Under the pieces are notes generated by a model that did no database searches, was not told where the DNA came from, and worked only from the letters and a program-made list of their open reading frames with translations. A stretch of 13,438 nucleotides of DNA from Oscillospiraceae bacterium (GTDB lineage Bacteria > Bacillota > Clostridia > Oscillospirales > Oscillospiraceae), in NCBI GenBank assembly GCA_031255955.1, contig JAIRRO010000064.1, forward strand, positions 1 to 13,438, read 5' to 3'. The first letter of the stretch is position 1; the number at the start of each line of letters is the position of its first letter. Made by a program: the position numbers and the translations under genes. Shown in pieces: positions 1 to 7,933 of the stretch.

Positions 1-2
1 TC

Positions 3-3000
3 GCCGCTGATATATCAGAGCCGCTTACTGACACGCCGATGTATGAGGACGCCGCCGTGCCTATGGCGGCGCTTGATAATACGGCGGCAGCGCCCGACCC
101 GGCAGCGGCAGCGTTCGACACGGCGATAGCAGCGCCCTCCGACAACAGCGCGGCATCGGATGCACCCGCAGCGTCCGACGACTCGGCAATAGCGTTTGAT
201 GACGCCGACGATGGCAATATCTCAAACGATGACGGCAGCGTCGGCGAAAACACCGGCGAGAACGACAGCACCGCATCCACCGATGGCGGTTCGGACGACG
301 ACAACGACGACAGCGATGGCGACATATTCATCCCGCACCCGATTAGTCACCCTCATCCGCAAGTGCCGCTGATACCCCCACGGCAGCGCTCCGCCGTGTA
401 TCCCGAGCCGATTGACGTCACCGTCCGCGGCGGCTCGTCGGGCGAGCCTGTGCGGTATTACATCGGCGGCGACCCCGATGATGTGACGCTGCAGGACGGA
501 AAGCTCGTCGCGCGTCGCGCCGGAACATATCATATATGGGCGTACAAGCCCGGGAACAGATTCTTTTACCCTGTCGCGGTGGACTACAGCGTCACGATAG
601 AGCCGAAACCCGTGAGCGTACAGGGCATAGAGGTTCGGGATAAAATCTATGACGGCAGCGCGGCGGCGGAGTTTATTTCAGTCCCGTATTTCGCCGAGGG
701 CGCTATCGAACCGATTGACGCGGAGCTGGTAACGCTCGTGCCCGGCACACCGGGCTTCACCGATATTAACGCCGGGGAGGATATCGCCGTCACCTTCACG
801 CCGTTTGTCATCGAGGGGAGCCGCAGCGAAAACTATACGCTTATTATACCCGAAAAGACGACGGCGAGCATTGCGAAACGGGAGCTTTCCGTCACGGCGG
901 CAAGCCAAACGATTACATATGGCGAGGATATCCCGCTTGAAATAAGCATCGCGGGCTTCGCCGACGGCGAGAGCGCGGAGAGCTTGACAGAGTTGGGCTT
1001 CGTCCTCCCCTCCGCGCTCTGTGAGCTGACGAAATTCGCGGCGGCGGGGGAGTATCCGGGCGCGATTATTCCAAGCGGCGGCGAGGCGACGGGGAACTAT
1101 GAATTTAACTTCATCGCGGGGAGCCTCACCGTTATGGCGGCGACGCCGACGCGCGGGGTGCATTACACCGTCACAGACCCAAGCGGCAGCAACGGCTGGA
1201 CAAGCGTCGGTGATTTTATCATCACGCCGGGCGGCGTCACGGAGACAAGCGGCTTTACCCAAATTTCCGTGGACGGAGAAGCGTGGTCGAATGCCCTCAT
1301 ATTCTCAGAGGAGCGCGCCATGGGCGACGTCAGCTTCTATCTGCGCGATGACACCACGGGGGCAGTGTCCCTTGTCGGCAGCGAGCGGCTTGGCATAGAC
1401 CGCACGCCGCCTGTTAATCTCAGCATTTCGTATTCCGAGACGCCGCTAAAGAGCCTGCTTAGGACGCTGAGCTTCGGATACTACAACCCGGACGTGACGG
1501 TGACGATAACAGCGGAGGACACGACCTCCGGCGTCGCGAGCTTCAATTGGGCGTACACGCGTGAGCCCGGCGCGAGCGAAACGAATGTTGCGGCTATGTC
1601 CGACGCCCTCGGCGAGGCGGAAATTTCATATTCCGAAAATGGACGCGAGGCGACGGCGAGCTTCACCCTGACGGCGGAGGATTTTATCCAATACAGGGGC
1701 GGCATTAGCTTCACCGCGACGGACAGAGCGGGGAACGAAAGCGAGGCTTATGACGGCAGCGCGGAGCAGCTTATCGTCGTCGATACCATAGCCCCCGAGG
1801 TGATTATTTCATACAGCGGCGAGCTGTCCCGCCGCGTAGCATCGGACAGCACCCGCGATGATACCGCGCCGGAGGATGTAAGCGGCGACACGCGGTTTAT
1901 CTACAGCGGCGACGTGACGGCTGTTATAGAAATAACGGAGGCGAATTTTTATCCCGGGGACGTCAGCCTCACCGTGACAAAATCCACGGACGGCGAGCCG
2001 GAGATATATGCATTGACAGACGCGACGACAGACGCGATGACAGACACAGCCGTCCCGGCTGCCGACTGGCTTCAAAACGGCGACACATGGACGCGCGTTT
2101 TCACGCTCTCGGGCGACGGAGACTATATCATAGAGCTTGCCTACAGCGACCGCTCGGGCAACGATATGGGCTGGGTATCCGGCGAATTTGACGGGAAAAC
2201 AGGGACACACACCTACACCTCAAACGCGCTCACGATTGACGCCACCTCCCCGACGATGGACGTGACGCTGGGCGCGGCGTCGCACGGCGCCGTCAGAACG
2301 GCGGTTATCTATATCGCAGACCGCAATTTCCGTCCGACGGAGCTTATACCCGTTATATCGGCGCGGGATATTCAAGACATTGCGACGGATTTTGACGTTG
2401 AGGCGCTGACCGCCGCGCTGCGCGGCTGGGAGCGCTGGACGGAGATAGCCCCCGACGTTTGGATGGCGGAAATCAGCTTCTCCGCCGACGCGCGGTATGA
2501 ATTCGCGCTGGAATACGCCGATTTGGCGGGCAACGCCGCAAAGGATTACATAGCCGCGCCGTTCACGGTGGACGCTACACCGCCCGAAAATCTCAGCATC
2601 GCGTATTCAAACTCTCTGCTGTCGCGGCTTATTGAAACCGTCACCTTCGGATATTATTCCACCGGCGTCACCGTAACGATAACAGCGGAGGATCTAACCT
2701 CGGGCGTCGAGAGCTTCGATTGGACGTATACACGCGAGCCCGGCGCGAGTGCATTTGACGCCGACACAGCGTCCGGGCAGATCACGTCGGAGGAGATAAC
2801 ATACTCCGCCGACGGCAAAACCGCGACGGCGAGCTTCACCCTGACGGCGGACGATTTTACCCAATACAGGGGCGGTATTAGCTTCACCGCGACGGACAGC
2901 GCGGGAAACGAAAGCGAAGCTTATGACGGCGGCGCGGACACCATTCTCGTCGTCGATACCATAGCGCCGGAGGTTACGATTACATTTGACGGCGAGCCGT

Positions 3001-6000
3001 CCCGCCGCATAGCATCGGACAGCGCCCGCGCCGATGTCGCGCCGGAGGATGCAAACGGCGACACGCGCCTTATCCACAGCGGCGACGTGACGGCGACGAT
3101 AACGGTGACGGAGGCGAATTTCTATCCCGCGGCGGCTGACGGCTTTGATTTCGAAGCTGATTTTGCGTCTCTGCCGGATTTATCCCTCGCCGTCACGCGG
3201 AGTATAGACGGCGCCATCGCGCCATATCCGCTCGCGTTTGGACCGTCCGATTGGACGCGCGAGGGCGAGGGCGATACATATACGCTCAGCCTCACGCTCT
3301 CAGGCGACGGGGATTACAGCATTGAGCTTGCCTACAGCGACCGCTCGGGCAACGCCATGCGCTGGGCATCGAACGAGCATAACGACAAGCTCGGCGCCGG
3401 GCGATATAAATCAAACCCGATTACGATAGACGCCACCGCGCCGACGTTTGAAATCACCTACACCCCCGCGTCGTCCTCCGGATATCGGGACGTGTACAGG
3501 ACGCCCCGCCTTGCGACGGTGCGGGTGACAGACCGCAATTTCCGCCCGACGGAGCTTCTTCCCGTAATCACGGCGCGGGACATTCGCGGCAGCGCGGCGG
3601 CGTTTGACATAGAAGCGCTGACTGCCGCGCTGCGCACGTGGGAGCGCTGGACGGAGATATCCCCCGACGTCTGGGAGACGGAAATCAGCTTCTCCGCCGA
3701 CGCGCGCTATGAATTTTCGCTCGGCTACGCCGATTTGGCGGGCAACGCCGCCGCCGAATACACAGCGGAGCCGTTCACGGTGGATACAGCCCCGCCCACA
3801 ACGCTCACCGTCACATATTCCGCGCCGCTATTGGATAAGCTGCTTGAAACGCTCACCTTCGGATATTACAATCCGGACGTGACGGTGACAATCACAGCCG
3901 AGGACGCCGTTTCCGGTGTTGACCGCTTCAACTGGACGTATATGCGCGAGCAGGACGCCAGCGCATCCAATATCGAAACGGAGTCCGGGCGTATCGGCAG
4001 CGAGGGCATCACATATTCAAACGGCGGGCGAACGGCGACAGCCAGCTTTACCCTGACGGCGGACGAAGCTCGCCAATACAGGGGCAGCATCACCTTCACC
4101 GCGACGGACAAGGCGGGGAACACCGGCGCGGGGCTTGACGACAGCGCCGCGAATGTGCTTGTGGTGGACACCATTTCCCCGACGCGCTCAGTGTCATACC
4201 CCGTCCCGCGCCAGATTGTGCGGCGCGACGATTTGACGACAGTGACAGAGCCGCTTGATGATTTCCTCAGCCGCGAAACAACGGATGCAATTTTCTATTA
4301 CGACGACGCGGTGACGATAACGCTGCTTGTCACAGAGGCGAATTTTTATCCGGAGGATATAGCGGTTGAGGTTTTATCCGACGCGGATTCCGGCTTTATC
4401 CCAACGCTCGATTGGATAAAAAGCGGCGACGCGCAGCCTGACCTCGCGGATGAATACCGCGCCAGGCTCACCCTTACGGACGACGGCGACTATCACATCA
4501 AGCTCACCTACACCGACCGCTCGAACAACGAAATGACCTCATACACCTCCGGGCAGCTCACCGTGGATAAAATTGACCCCGTCATCGCTGTTGCATATAC
4601 CCCGAACGATGTTATCCGCGTGATGGACGACACGCGCTATTATGACGCGGTGCAGACTGCGGAAATCACCATAACAGAGCGCAATTTCCGTGCGGATGAC
4701 GTAATTGCCACCATCACGGCGCACGACTCCGAGGGGCGCGCCGTCGCCGAAGGGCTTATAGCCGAGCTATCAGAGCAGCTCTCGCGGCGCTCCGCGTGGA
4801 GAGATGACGGCGACCGCCACACGGCAAGCATTTCTTATTCCGCCGACGCCGCCTACAGCTTTGATATCGAGTATTGCGACCTAGCCCTACGCTCCGGCGC
4901 GGAATACGAAGCGGAGCGGCTTACCATCGACCGCGCCCCGCCGATAAATCACACGATTACCTTCAGCGAGAGCCTGTTTGAGACAGTTTTAGAGACCGTC
5001 ACCTTCGGGTTTTATAACGCCCGCGTGACGGCGGAAATCACAGCGGAGGACGAAGTCTCGGGCGTCTACAGCCTCACCTGCGGGTTTATAGGCGGCGCGG
5101 ACGCGAGCGGGATTAACGGCGAAATTGCAAGCATCGAAATTCCGTACGAAGCCCTGCGCTTCACAAACGGCGGCAGAACAGCGGCAGCAAGCATAGAGCT
5201 GCCTCCGGAGACCTCCGGCGTCCAGCTGGACGGCAGCCTGGAGGTTATGGCGTATGACCGCTCCGGCAACGGCTCGGGGATTTCCGACGAGCGCCGCGTC
5301 ATCGTGGATACGATTGCCCCGAATATGACCGTCACCTACAGCGCCCCGACGCGCTCTCAAAACGGCACGGCGTACTACGCCGGGGATATATCCGTGGCGA
5401 TTGACATCACAGAGGCGAATTTTCACAGCGGGGATGTGTCGGTAAGCACGGCGCAAAACGGCGGGGAGGCGCGCGCCGTCGCGCCCGAATGGAGCAGGCT
5501 CGACGGGGACACGCACCGCGGCGGCTTTATAATATCGGGCGAGGGCAGCTACACCGCGCGCGTGATGTATGCCGACCGCTCCGGCAACCGCGCCGAGCCG
5601 TATGTCTCGAGCGAGCTGGTTATAGACGCCACCGCGCCGCTATTGACAATTGACGGGATAGCGCACGAATCCGCGAACAACGCCGAGGTCATCGGCTTTA
5701 TGCTCTCGGCGGAGGACCTGCATTTTGACCCCGACAGCTTCGCCCCCGCGCTAACAGCCGTCGTGATGGATGATGACGGAGCGTTTTCCACCGTCGATAT
5801 ATCGCCGGGCGCCCCGCGAAGGCTCTCCGGCGGCAGATATGTCTATGAAATCGCGAATCTGGACGCGGACGGCATATATTCGTTAACGTGCGGCGCTTTT
5901 GATATGTCCGGCAATCGGACGGAGGAAATTCTTGTGTCGGCGTCCGGCGCGGCTGTTTCGGCGGTGGAGTTCTCCGTCAATCGGCGCGGCTCGACATTTA

Positions 6001-6797
6001 TGCCGGACGCGGCGTCCGGCGCGCTCGCCGAAACGTATTACACTCAGGCGGTTTACAACGATGTTGTAATTACAGAGACGAACGCCGACCCGCTGCTTGA
6101 GTACGCCATAAAGATAGGCGGCAGCCTTCTCACGGAAAACGAGCATTATACGCTCGAGCGCTCCGGCGGAGAGGGAAGCTGGTATAAATACGTTTATCGG
6201 GTGCATAAATCGGTGTTTGAGCGGGAGGGGGAATATAATCTCGTCATATCCTCACGCGATAAGGCGGACAACAACGCCTACAGCGATATGCGCAGCGCGG
6301 AGGTGAGCTTCGTTGTTGACAAAACGGCGCCGATACTCACCGTGTCCGGCATAAAGCAGGACGGACGCTATCAATCGGAAACGCAGCGCGTGGTTATCAT
6401 CCCGCGGGACGACGGCGGCAGACTCGGCAGCCTGAAGGCAATTGTCACGGACGGCAACGGCGAAACCACCGTACCGATTGATTTATCCGGCGATGAGCTG
6501 CTCTCGGCGCTTGACGAGGGCGGCGGCGCGCTGAACATTACGCTTGCCACCGGCATGGGGCAGCGCGTTGAGCTTATCTGCGCCGACCGCGCCGTAAACG
6601 CCGCCGGAGAGGTGAACGTCAGCCGCGTCGTATACAGCAATGTCACGGTCTCGACGAACGCGCTTGTGATATTTTATGCCAACAAGCCGCTGCTGTACGG
6701 CTCCGCCGCCGGTACGGCGGGCGCCGGCGCCGCCCTCTCGTGGCTGCTTCGCGCGCTGAAGCTGCGCAAGAAGATTCCCATTGGGGGTGGGGAATGA
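3..6797 (+). CDS. Giant Ig-like repeat surface protein, C-terminally membrane-anchored, 5'-partial
   Basis: The reading frame is open from base 3 to a TGA at 6795-6797 (2264 codons visible). The first ATG (39) has no Shine-Dalgarno sequence and there is no signal peptide, so the true start lies upstream. Numbering from that ATG: residues 1-95 are an acidic Ala/Asp/Ser-rich stalk; 95-112 are Pro/His-rich; about 118-187 resemble a Big-type domain; about 190-280 form a YDG-type MBG domain (YDG at 204-206); about 282-365 form a second MBG domain (TYGED near 293); 454 to about 1970 are four tandem superunits of Ig-like modules; about 1974-2093 and 2094-2200 are two further modules. Many modules end near a D-x-(S/A)-G-N motif typical of bacterial Ig-like domains. 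Residues 2218-2237 (small, Gly/Ala-rich) look like a membrane helix followed by the basic tail KLRKK; no LPXTG motif is present. Inferred role: an extracellular adhesin or structural surface protein. No catalytic domain is visible and the ligand is unknown. Confidence 0.9.
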   Translation, partial: AADISEPLTDTPMYEDAAVPMAALDNTAAAPDPAAAAFDTAIAAPSDNSAASDAPAASDDSAIAFDDADDGNISNDDGSVGENTGENDSTASTDGGSDDDNDDSDGDIFIPHPISHPHPQVPLIPPRQRSAVYPEPIDVTVRGGSSGEPVRYYIGGDPDDVTLQDGKLVARRAGTYHIWAYKPGNRFFYPVAVDYSVTIEPKPVSVQGIEVRDKIYDGSAAAEFISVPYFAEGAIEPIDAELVTLVPGTPGFTDINAGEDIAVTFTPFVIEGSRSENYTLIIPEKTTASIAKRELSVTAASQTITYGEDIPLEISIAGFADGESAESLTELGFVLPSALCELTKFAAAGEYPGAIIPSGGEATGNYEFNFIAGSLTVMAATPTRGVHYTVTDPSGSNGWTSVGDFIITPGGVTETSGFTQISVDGEAWSNALIFSEERAMGDVSFYLRDDTTGAVSLVGSERLGIDRTPPVNLSISYSETPLKSLLRTLSFGYYNPDVTVTITAEDTTSGVASFNWAYTREPGASETNVAAMSDALGEAEISYSENGREATASFTLTAEDFIQYRGGISFTATDRAGNESEAYDGSAEQLIVVDTIAPEVIISYSGELSRRVASDSTRDDTAPEDVSGDTRFIYSGDVTAVIEITEANFYPGDVSLTVTKSTDGEPEIYALTDATTDAMTDTAVPAADWLQNGDTWTRVFTLSGDGDYIIELAYSDRSGNDMGWVSGEFDGKTGTHTYTSNALTIDATSPTMDVTLGAASHGAVRTAVIYIADRNFRPTELIPVISARDIQDIATDFDVEALTAALRGWERWTEIAPDVWMAEISFSADARYEFALEYADLAGNAAKDYIAAPFTVDATPPENLSIAYSNSLLSRLIETVTFGYYSTGVTVTITAEDLTSGVESFDWTYTREPGASAFDADTASGQITSEEITYSADGKTATASFTLTADDFTQYRGGISFTATDSAGNESEAYDGGADTILVVDTIAPEVTITFDGEPSRRIASDSARADVAPEDANGDTRLIHSGDVTATITVTEANFYPAAADGFDFEADFASLPDLSLAVTRSIDGAIAPYPLAFGPSDWTREGEGDTYTLSLTLSGDGDYSIELAYSDRSGNAMRWASNEHNDKLGAGRYKSNPITIDATAPTFEITYTPASSSGYRDVYRTPRLATVRVTDRNFRPTELLPVITARDIRGSAAAFDIEALTAALRTWERWTEISPDVWETEISFSADARYEFSLGYADLAGNAAAEYTAEPFTVDTAPPTTLTVTYSAPLLDKLLETLTFGYYNPDVTVTITAEDAVSGVDRFNWTYMREQDASASNIETESGRIGSEGITYSNGGRTATASFTLTADEARQYRGSITFTATDKAGNTGAGLDDSAANVLVVDTISPTRSVSYPVPRQIVRRDDLTTVTEPLDDFLSRETTDAIFYYDDAVTITLLVTEANFYPEDIAVEVLSDADSGFIPTLDWIKSGDAQPDLADEYRARLTLTDDGDYHIKLTYTDRSNNEMTSYTSGQLTVDKIDPVIAVAYTPNDVIRVMDDTRYYDAVQTAEITITERNFRADDVIATITAHDSEGRAVAEGLIAELSEQLSRRSAWRDDGDRHTASISYSADAAYSFDIEYCDLALRSGAEYEAERLTIDRAPPINHTITFSESLFETVLETVTFGFYNARVTAEITAEDEVSGVYSLTCGFIGGADASGINGEIASIEIPYEALRFTNGGRTAAASIELPPETSGVQLDGSLEVMAYDRSGNGSGISDERRVIVDTIAPNMTVTYSAPTRSQNGTAYYAGDISVAIDITEANFHSGDVSVSTAQNGGEARAVAPEWSRLDGDTHRGGFIISGEGSYTARVMYADRSGNRAEPYVSSELVIDATAPLLTIDGIAHESANNAEVIGFMLSAEDLHFDPDSFAPALTAVVMDDDGAFSTVDISPGAPRRLSGGRYVYEIANLDADGIYSLTCGAFDMSGNRTEEILVSASGAAVSAVEFSVNRRGSTFMPDAASGALAETYYTQAVYNDVVITETNADPLLEYAIKIGGSLLTENEHYTLERSGGEGSWYKYVYRVHKSVFEREGEYNLVISSRDKADNNAYSDMRSAEVSFVVDKTAPILTVSGIKQDGRYQSETQRVVIIPRDDGGRLGSLKAIVTDGNGETTVPIDLSGDELLSALDEGGGALNITLATGMGQRVELICADRAVNAAGEVNVSRVVYSNVTVSTNALVIFYANKPLLYGSAAGTAGAGAALSWLLRALKLRKKIPIGGGE
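1398..2570 (+). repeat. Superunit 1 (modules A1-B1-C1) of the giant protein
   Basis: Residues 454-844 (391 aa). A1 spans 454-581, B1 582-733 and C1 734-844. Each module opens with a D-x-(T/A)-x-P-type junction. A1 carries the FGYYNPDVTVTITAED motif (F at 479), B1 carries ITEANFYP and DRSGN, and C1 carries ADRNFRP and DLAGN. Confidence 0.85.
2571..3782 (+). repeat. Superunit 2 (modules A2-B2-C2)
   Basis: Residues 845-1248 (404 aa). A2 is 845-972, B2 973-1130 and C2 1131-1248, in the same module order as superunit 1. Bases 2824-2938 match 1651-1765 with about seven differences in 115. Bases 3324-3354 match 2133-2163 exactly (31 bases). Confidence 0.85.
3783..4928 (+). repeat. Superunit 3 (modules A3-B3-C3)
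   Basis: Residues 1249-1630 (382 aa). A3 is 1249-1376 (128 aa, the same length as A1 and A2), B3 1377-1509 and C3 1510-1630. It keeps FGYYNPDVTVTITAED, TEANFYP and TERNFRA, but the C-module D-x-A-G-N motif has drifted to DLALRSG. Confidence 0.85.
4929..5960 (+). repeat. Superunit 4, diverged (modules A4-B4-C4-like)
   Basis: A4 is residues 1631-1756 and starts with FGFYNARVTAEITAED in place of FGYYNPDVTVTITAED. B4 (1757-1862) is only 106 aa but keeps ITEANFHSGDV and DRSGN. The following module, from 1863 to about 1970, keeps DATAP and DMSGN but has lost the NFRP motif. The outer boundary is approximate. Confidence 0.75.
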
Positions 6798-6858
6798 TGC
6801 GGCGGGTACCGCACGCAAGGCATTTGCCACACTGCCCTGGCGGCAGCCCCCCTTCATC

Positions 6859-6888
6859 TTGACGCCTACGCCCCGCAGGGTGTACTAT
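6859..6888 (+). promoter_or_regulatory. Sigma-A-type promoter for the mscS-family gene
   Basis: TTGACG (6859-6864) and TACTAT (6883-6888) are separated by 18 bases. They lie 53 bases before the channel start codon, in the gap after the giant gene. This is the best -35/-10 pair in the window, though not confirmed by any transcript evidence. Confidence 0.6.
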
Positions 6889-6940
6889 ATAGCGTCCCGC
6901 AAGCCGCGTCGCAAAACATCACCGAAATGAGGCTGCTGTT

Positions 6941-7933
6941 ATGAATTTCATCAATAAAATCATCGATGCCCTGCGCCGAGGGGAGGGGACGATGGCGGTC
7001 GCGCTGATTCGCTTTGCCGTTGCTGTGTTGATTACGGCGGCGCTTTTGAAAATCATCTCCGTTGTACTGCGGCGGGCGGAGAAGTCGCGGCGGGAGCGTG
7101 GGATGCGCTTCGGATATATCCGCGTGCTGCGGTATGCGCTCGTTGCGCTTGTTTTAATCGGGTGCGCCGCCGCCGTGTTTTCCGGCAGCGCGCAGCAGGC
7201 GTTCGGCGCGGTGTTGGCAAGCTCCGGCGTCGCCGCGATTGTGCTGTCGATTGCGTGTCAGGAGCCAATCGGGAATCTCTGCAGCGGGCTGATTATCATT
7301 CTCACCAGTCCGTTTAAGATCGGCGATGTGATTCGTCACGTCGGGCTGGACGCAACGGGTACCGTTGAAGAGGTCACGCTGCGGCACACGGTTATCCGCA
7401 CATTTGAAAACAAGCGCCTGATTATTCCGAACTCCGATATGAACAAAGCCGCCATCGAAAACGCCAACTATGGCGAAAGCCGTGTGTGCTTCCCGATGGA
7501 GTTTTCCATCACGTATGAATCGGACGCTGAAACCGCTATGCAGGTGATTCGCAACGCTATTCAGCGTCATCCCGGCTATGACGACGCGAAGGCGGAGGAG
7601 GCGCGCGCCGCGGGACGCGAGCCTGTGGAGGTGCTGGTGAACCGCCTTGAGCCGCTGGGCATTGTCCTGAAGGTGTGGGTGTGGTCGGCGACGCTCAGCG
7701 CGTCGTACAAGATGAAAAGCGATATTTATATAGAGGTGCGGAAGCGTTTCCGCTTTGCGCACGTGGATTTTGCCTACCCGCGTATCTTGGCTGCCGGAGG
7801 AACGTCCCTGCCCGCTGCCGCCGATATCGGCGACGGCGACGGTGGCGCCGGAGCTGACATTAAAAGCACGGCGGGGAACGCTGCAAGAAATACCGCAGGA
7901 AATGCCGCAGCAAACGGAGGCGCTTCAAAATGA
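6941..7933 (+). CDS. MscS-family mechanosensitive ion channel
   Basis: 330 residues. Members of this family form heptameric inner-membrane channels that open under membrane tension and release solutes during hypo-osmotic shock. Three hydrophobic segments are visible: about 19-43, 62-80 and the pore-lining helix about 86-121, which is rich in Ala, Gly and Ser. The family hallmark SPFKIGD (123-129) follows, then the beta domain with GTVEEVTLRHTVIRTFENKR and PNS (163-165). A cytoplasmic alpha/beta domain runs to about residue 288. The last 40 residues form an unusual Gly/Ala/Asn-rich tail absent from E. coli MscS (286 aa). The start has a weak GAGG 8 bases upstream. The gene sits behind its own probable promoter, and its stop overlaps the kinase start by ATGA, so the two are probably co-transcribed and coupled. 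Family assignment is secure; conductance class and gating are not. Confidence 0.93.
   Translation: MNFINKIIDALRRGEGTMAVALIRFAVAVLITAALLKIISVVLRRAEKSRRERGMRFGYIRVLRYALVALVLIGCAAAVFSGSAQQAFGAVLASSGVAAIVLSIACQEPIGNLCSGLIIILTSPFKIGDVIRHVGLDATGTVEEVTLRHTVIRTFENKRLIIPNSDMNKAAIENANYGESRVCFPMEFSITYESDAETAMQVIRNAIQRHPGYDDAKAEEARAAGREPVEVLVNRLEPLGIVLKVWVWSATLSASYKMKSDIYIEVRKRFRFAHVDFAYPRILAAGGTSLPAAADIGDGDGGAGADIKSTAGNAARNTAGNAAANGGASK

Noticed and set aside
1398..5960. CRISPR array or mobile-element repeats
   Set aside because: The repeats are in-frame coding modules of about 390 codons with diverged copies, not short identical repeats with spacers, and no transposase or inverted ends are present.
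6700..6794. Sortase-type LPXTG cell-wall anchor on the giant protein
   Set aside because: No LPXTG-like motif precedes the C-terminal hydrophobic segment.
6798..6846. Rho-independent terminator after the giant gene
   Set aside because: Two 5-bp stems exist (6798-6813 and 6832-6846) but neither is followed by a run of T, so I cannot support a terminator.
61..6857. Many long open frames antisense to, or in other frames of, the giant gene
   Set aside because: They are Arg/Ala-rich, low in recognisable motifs and without ribosome binding sites. They follow from the GC-rich codon pattern of the real gene.
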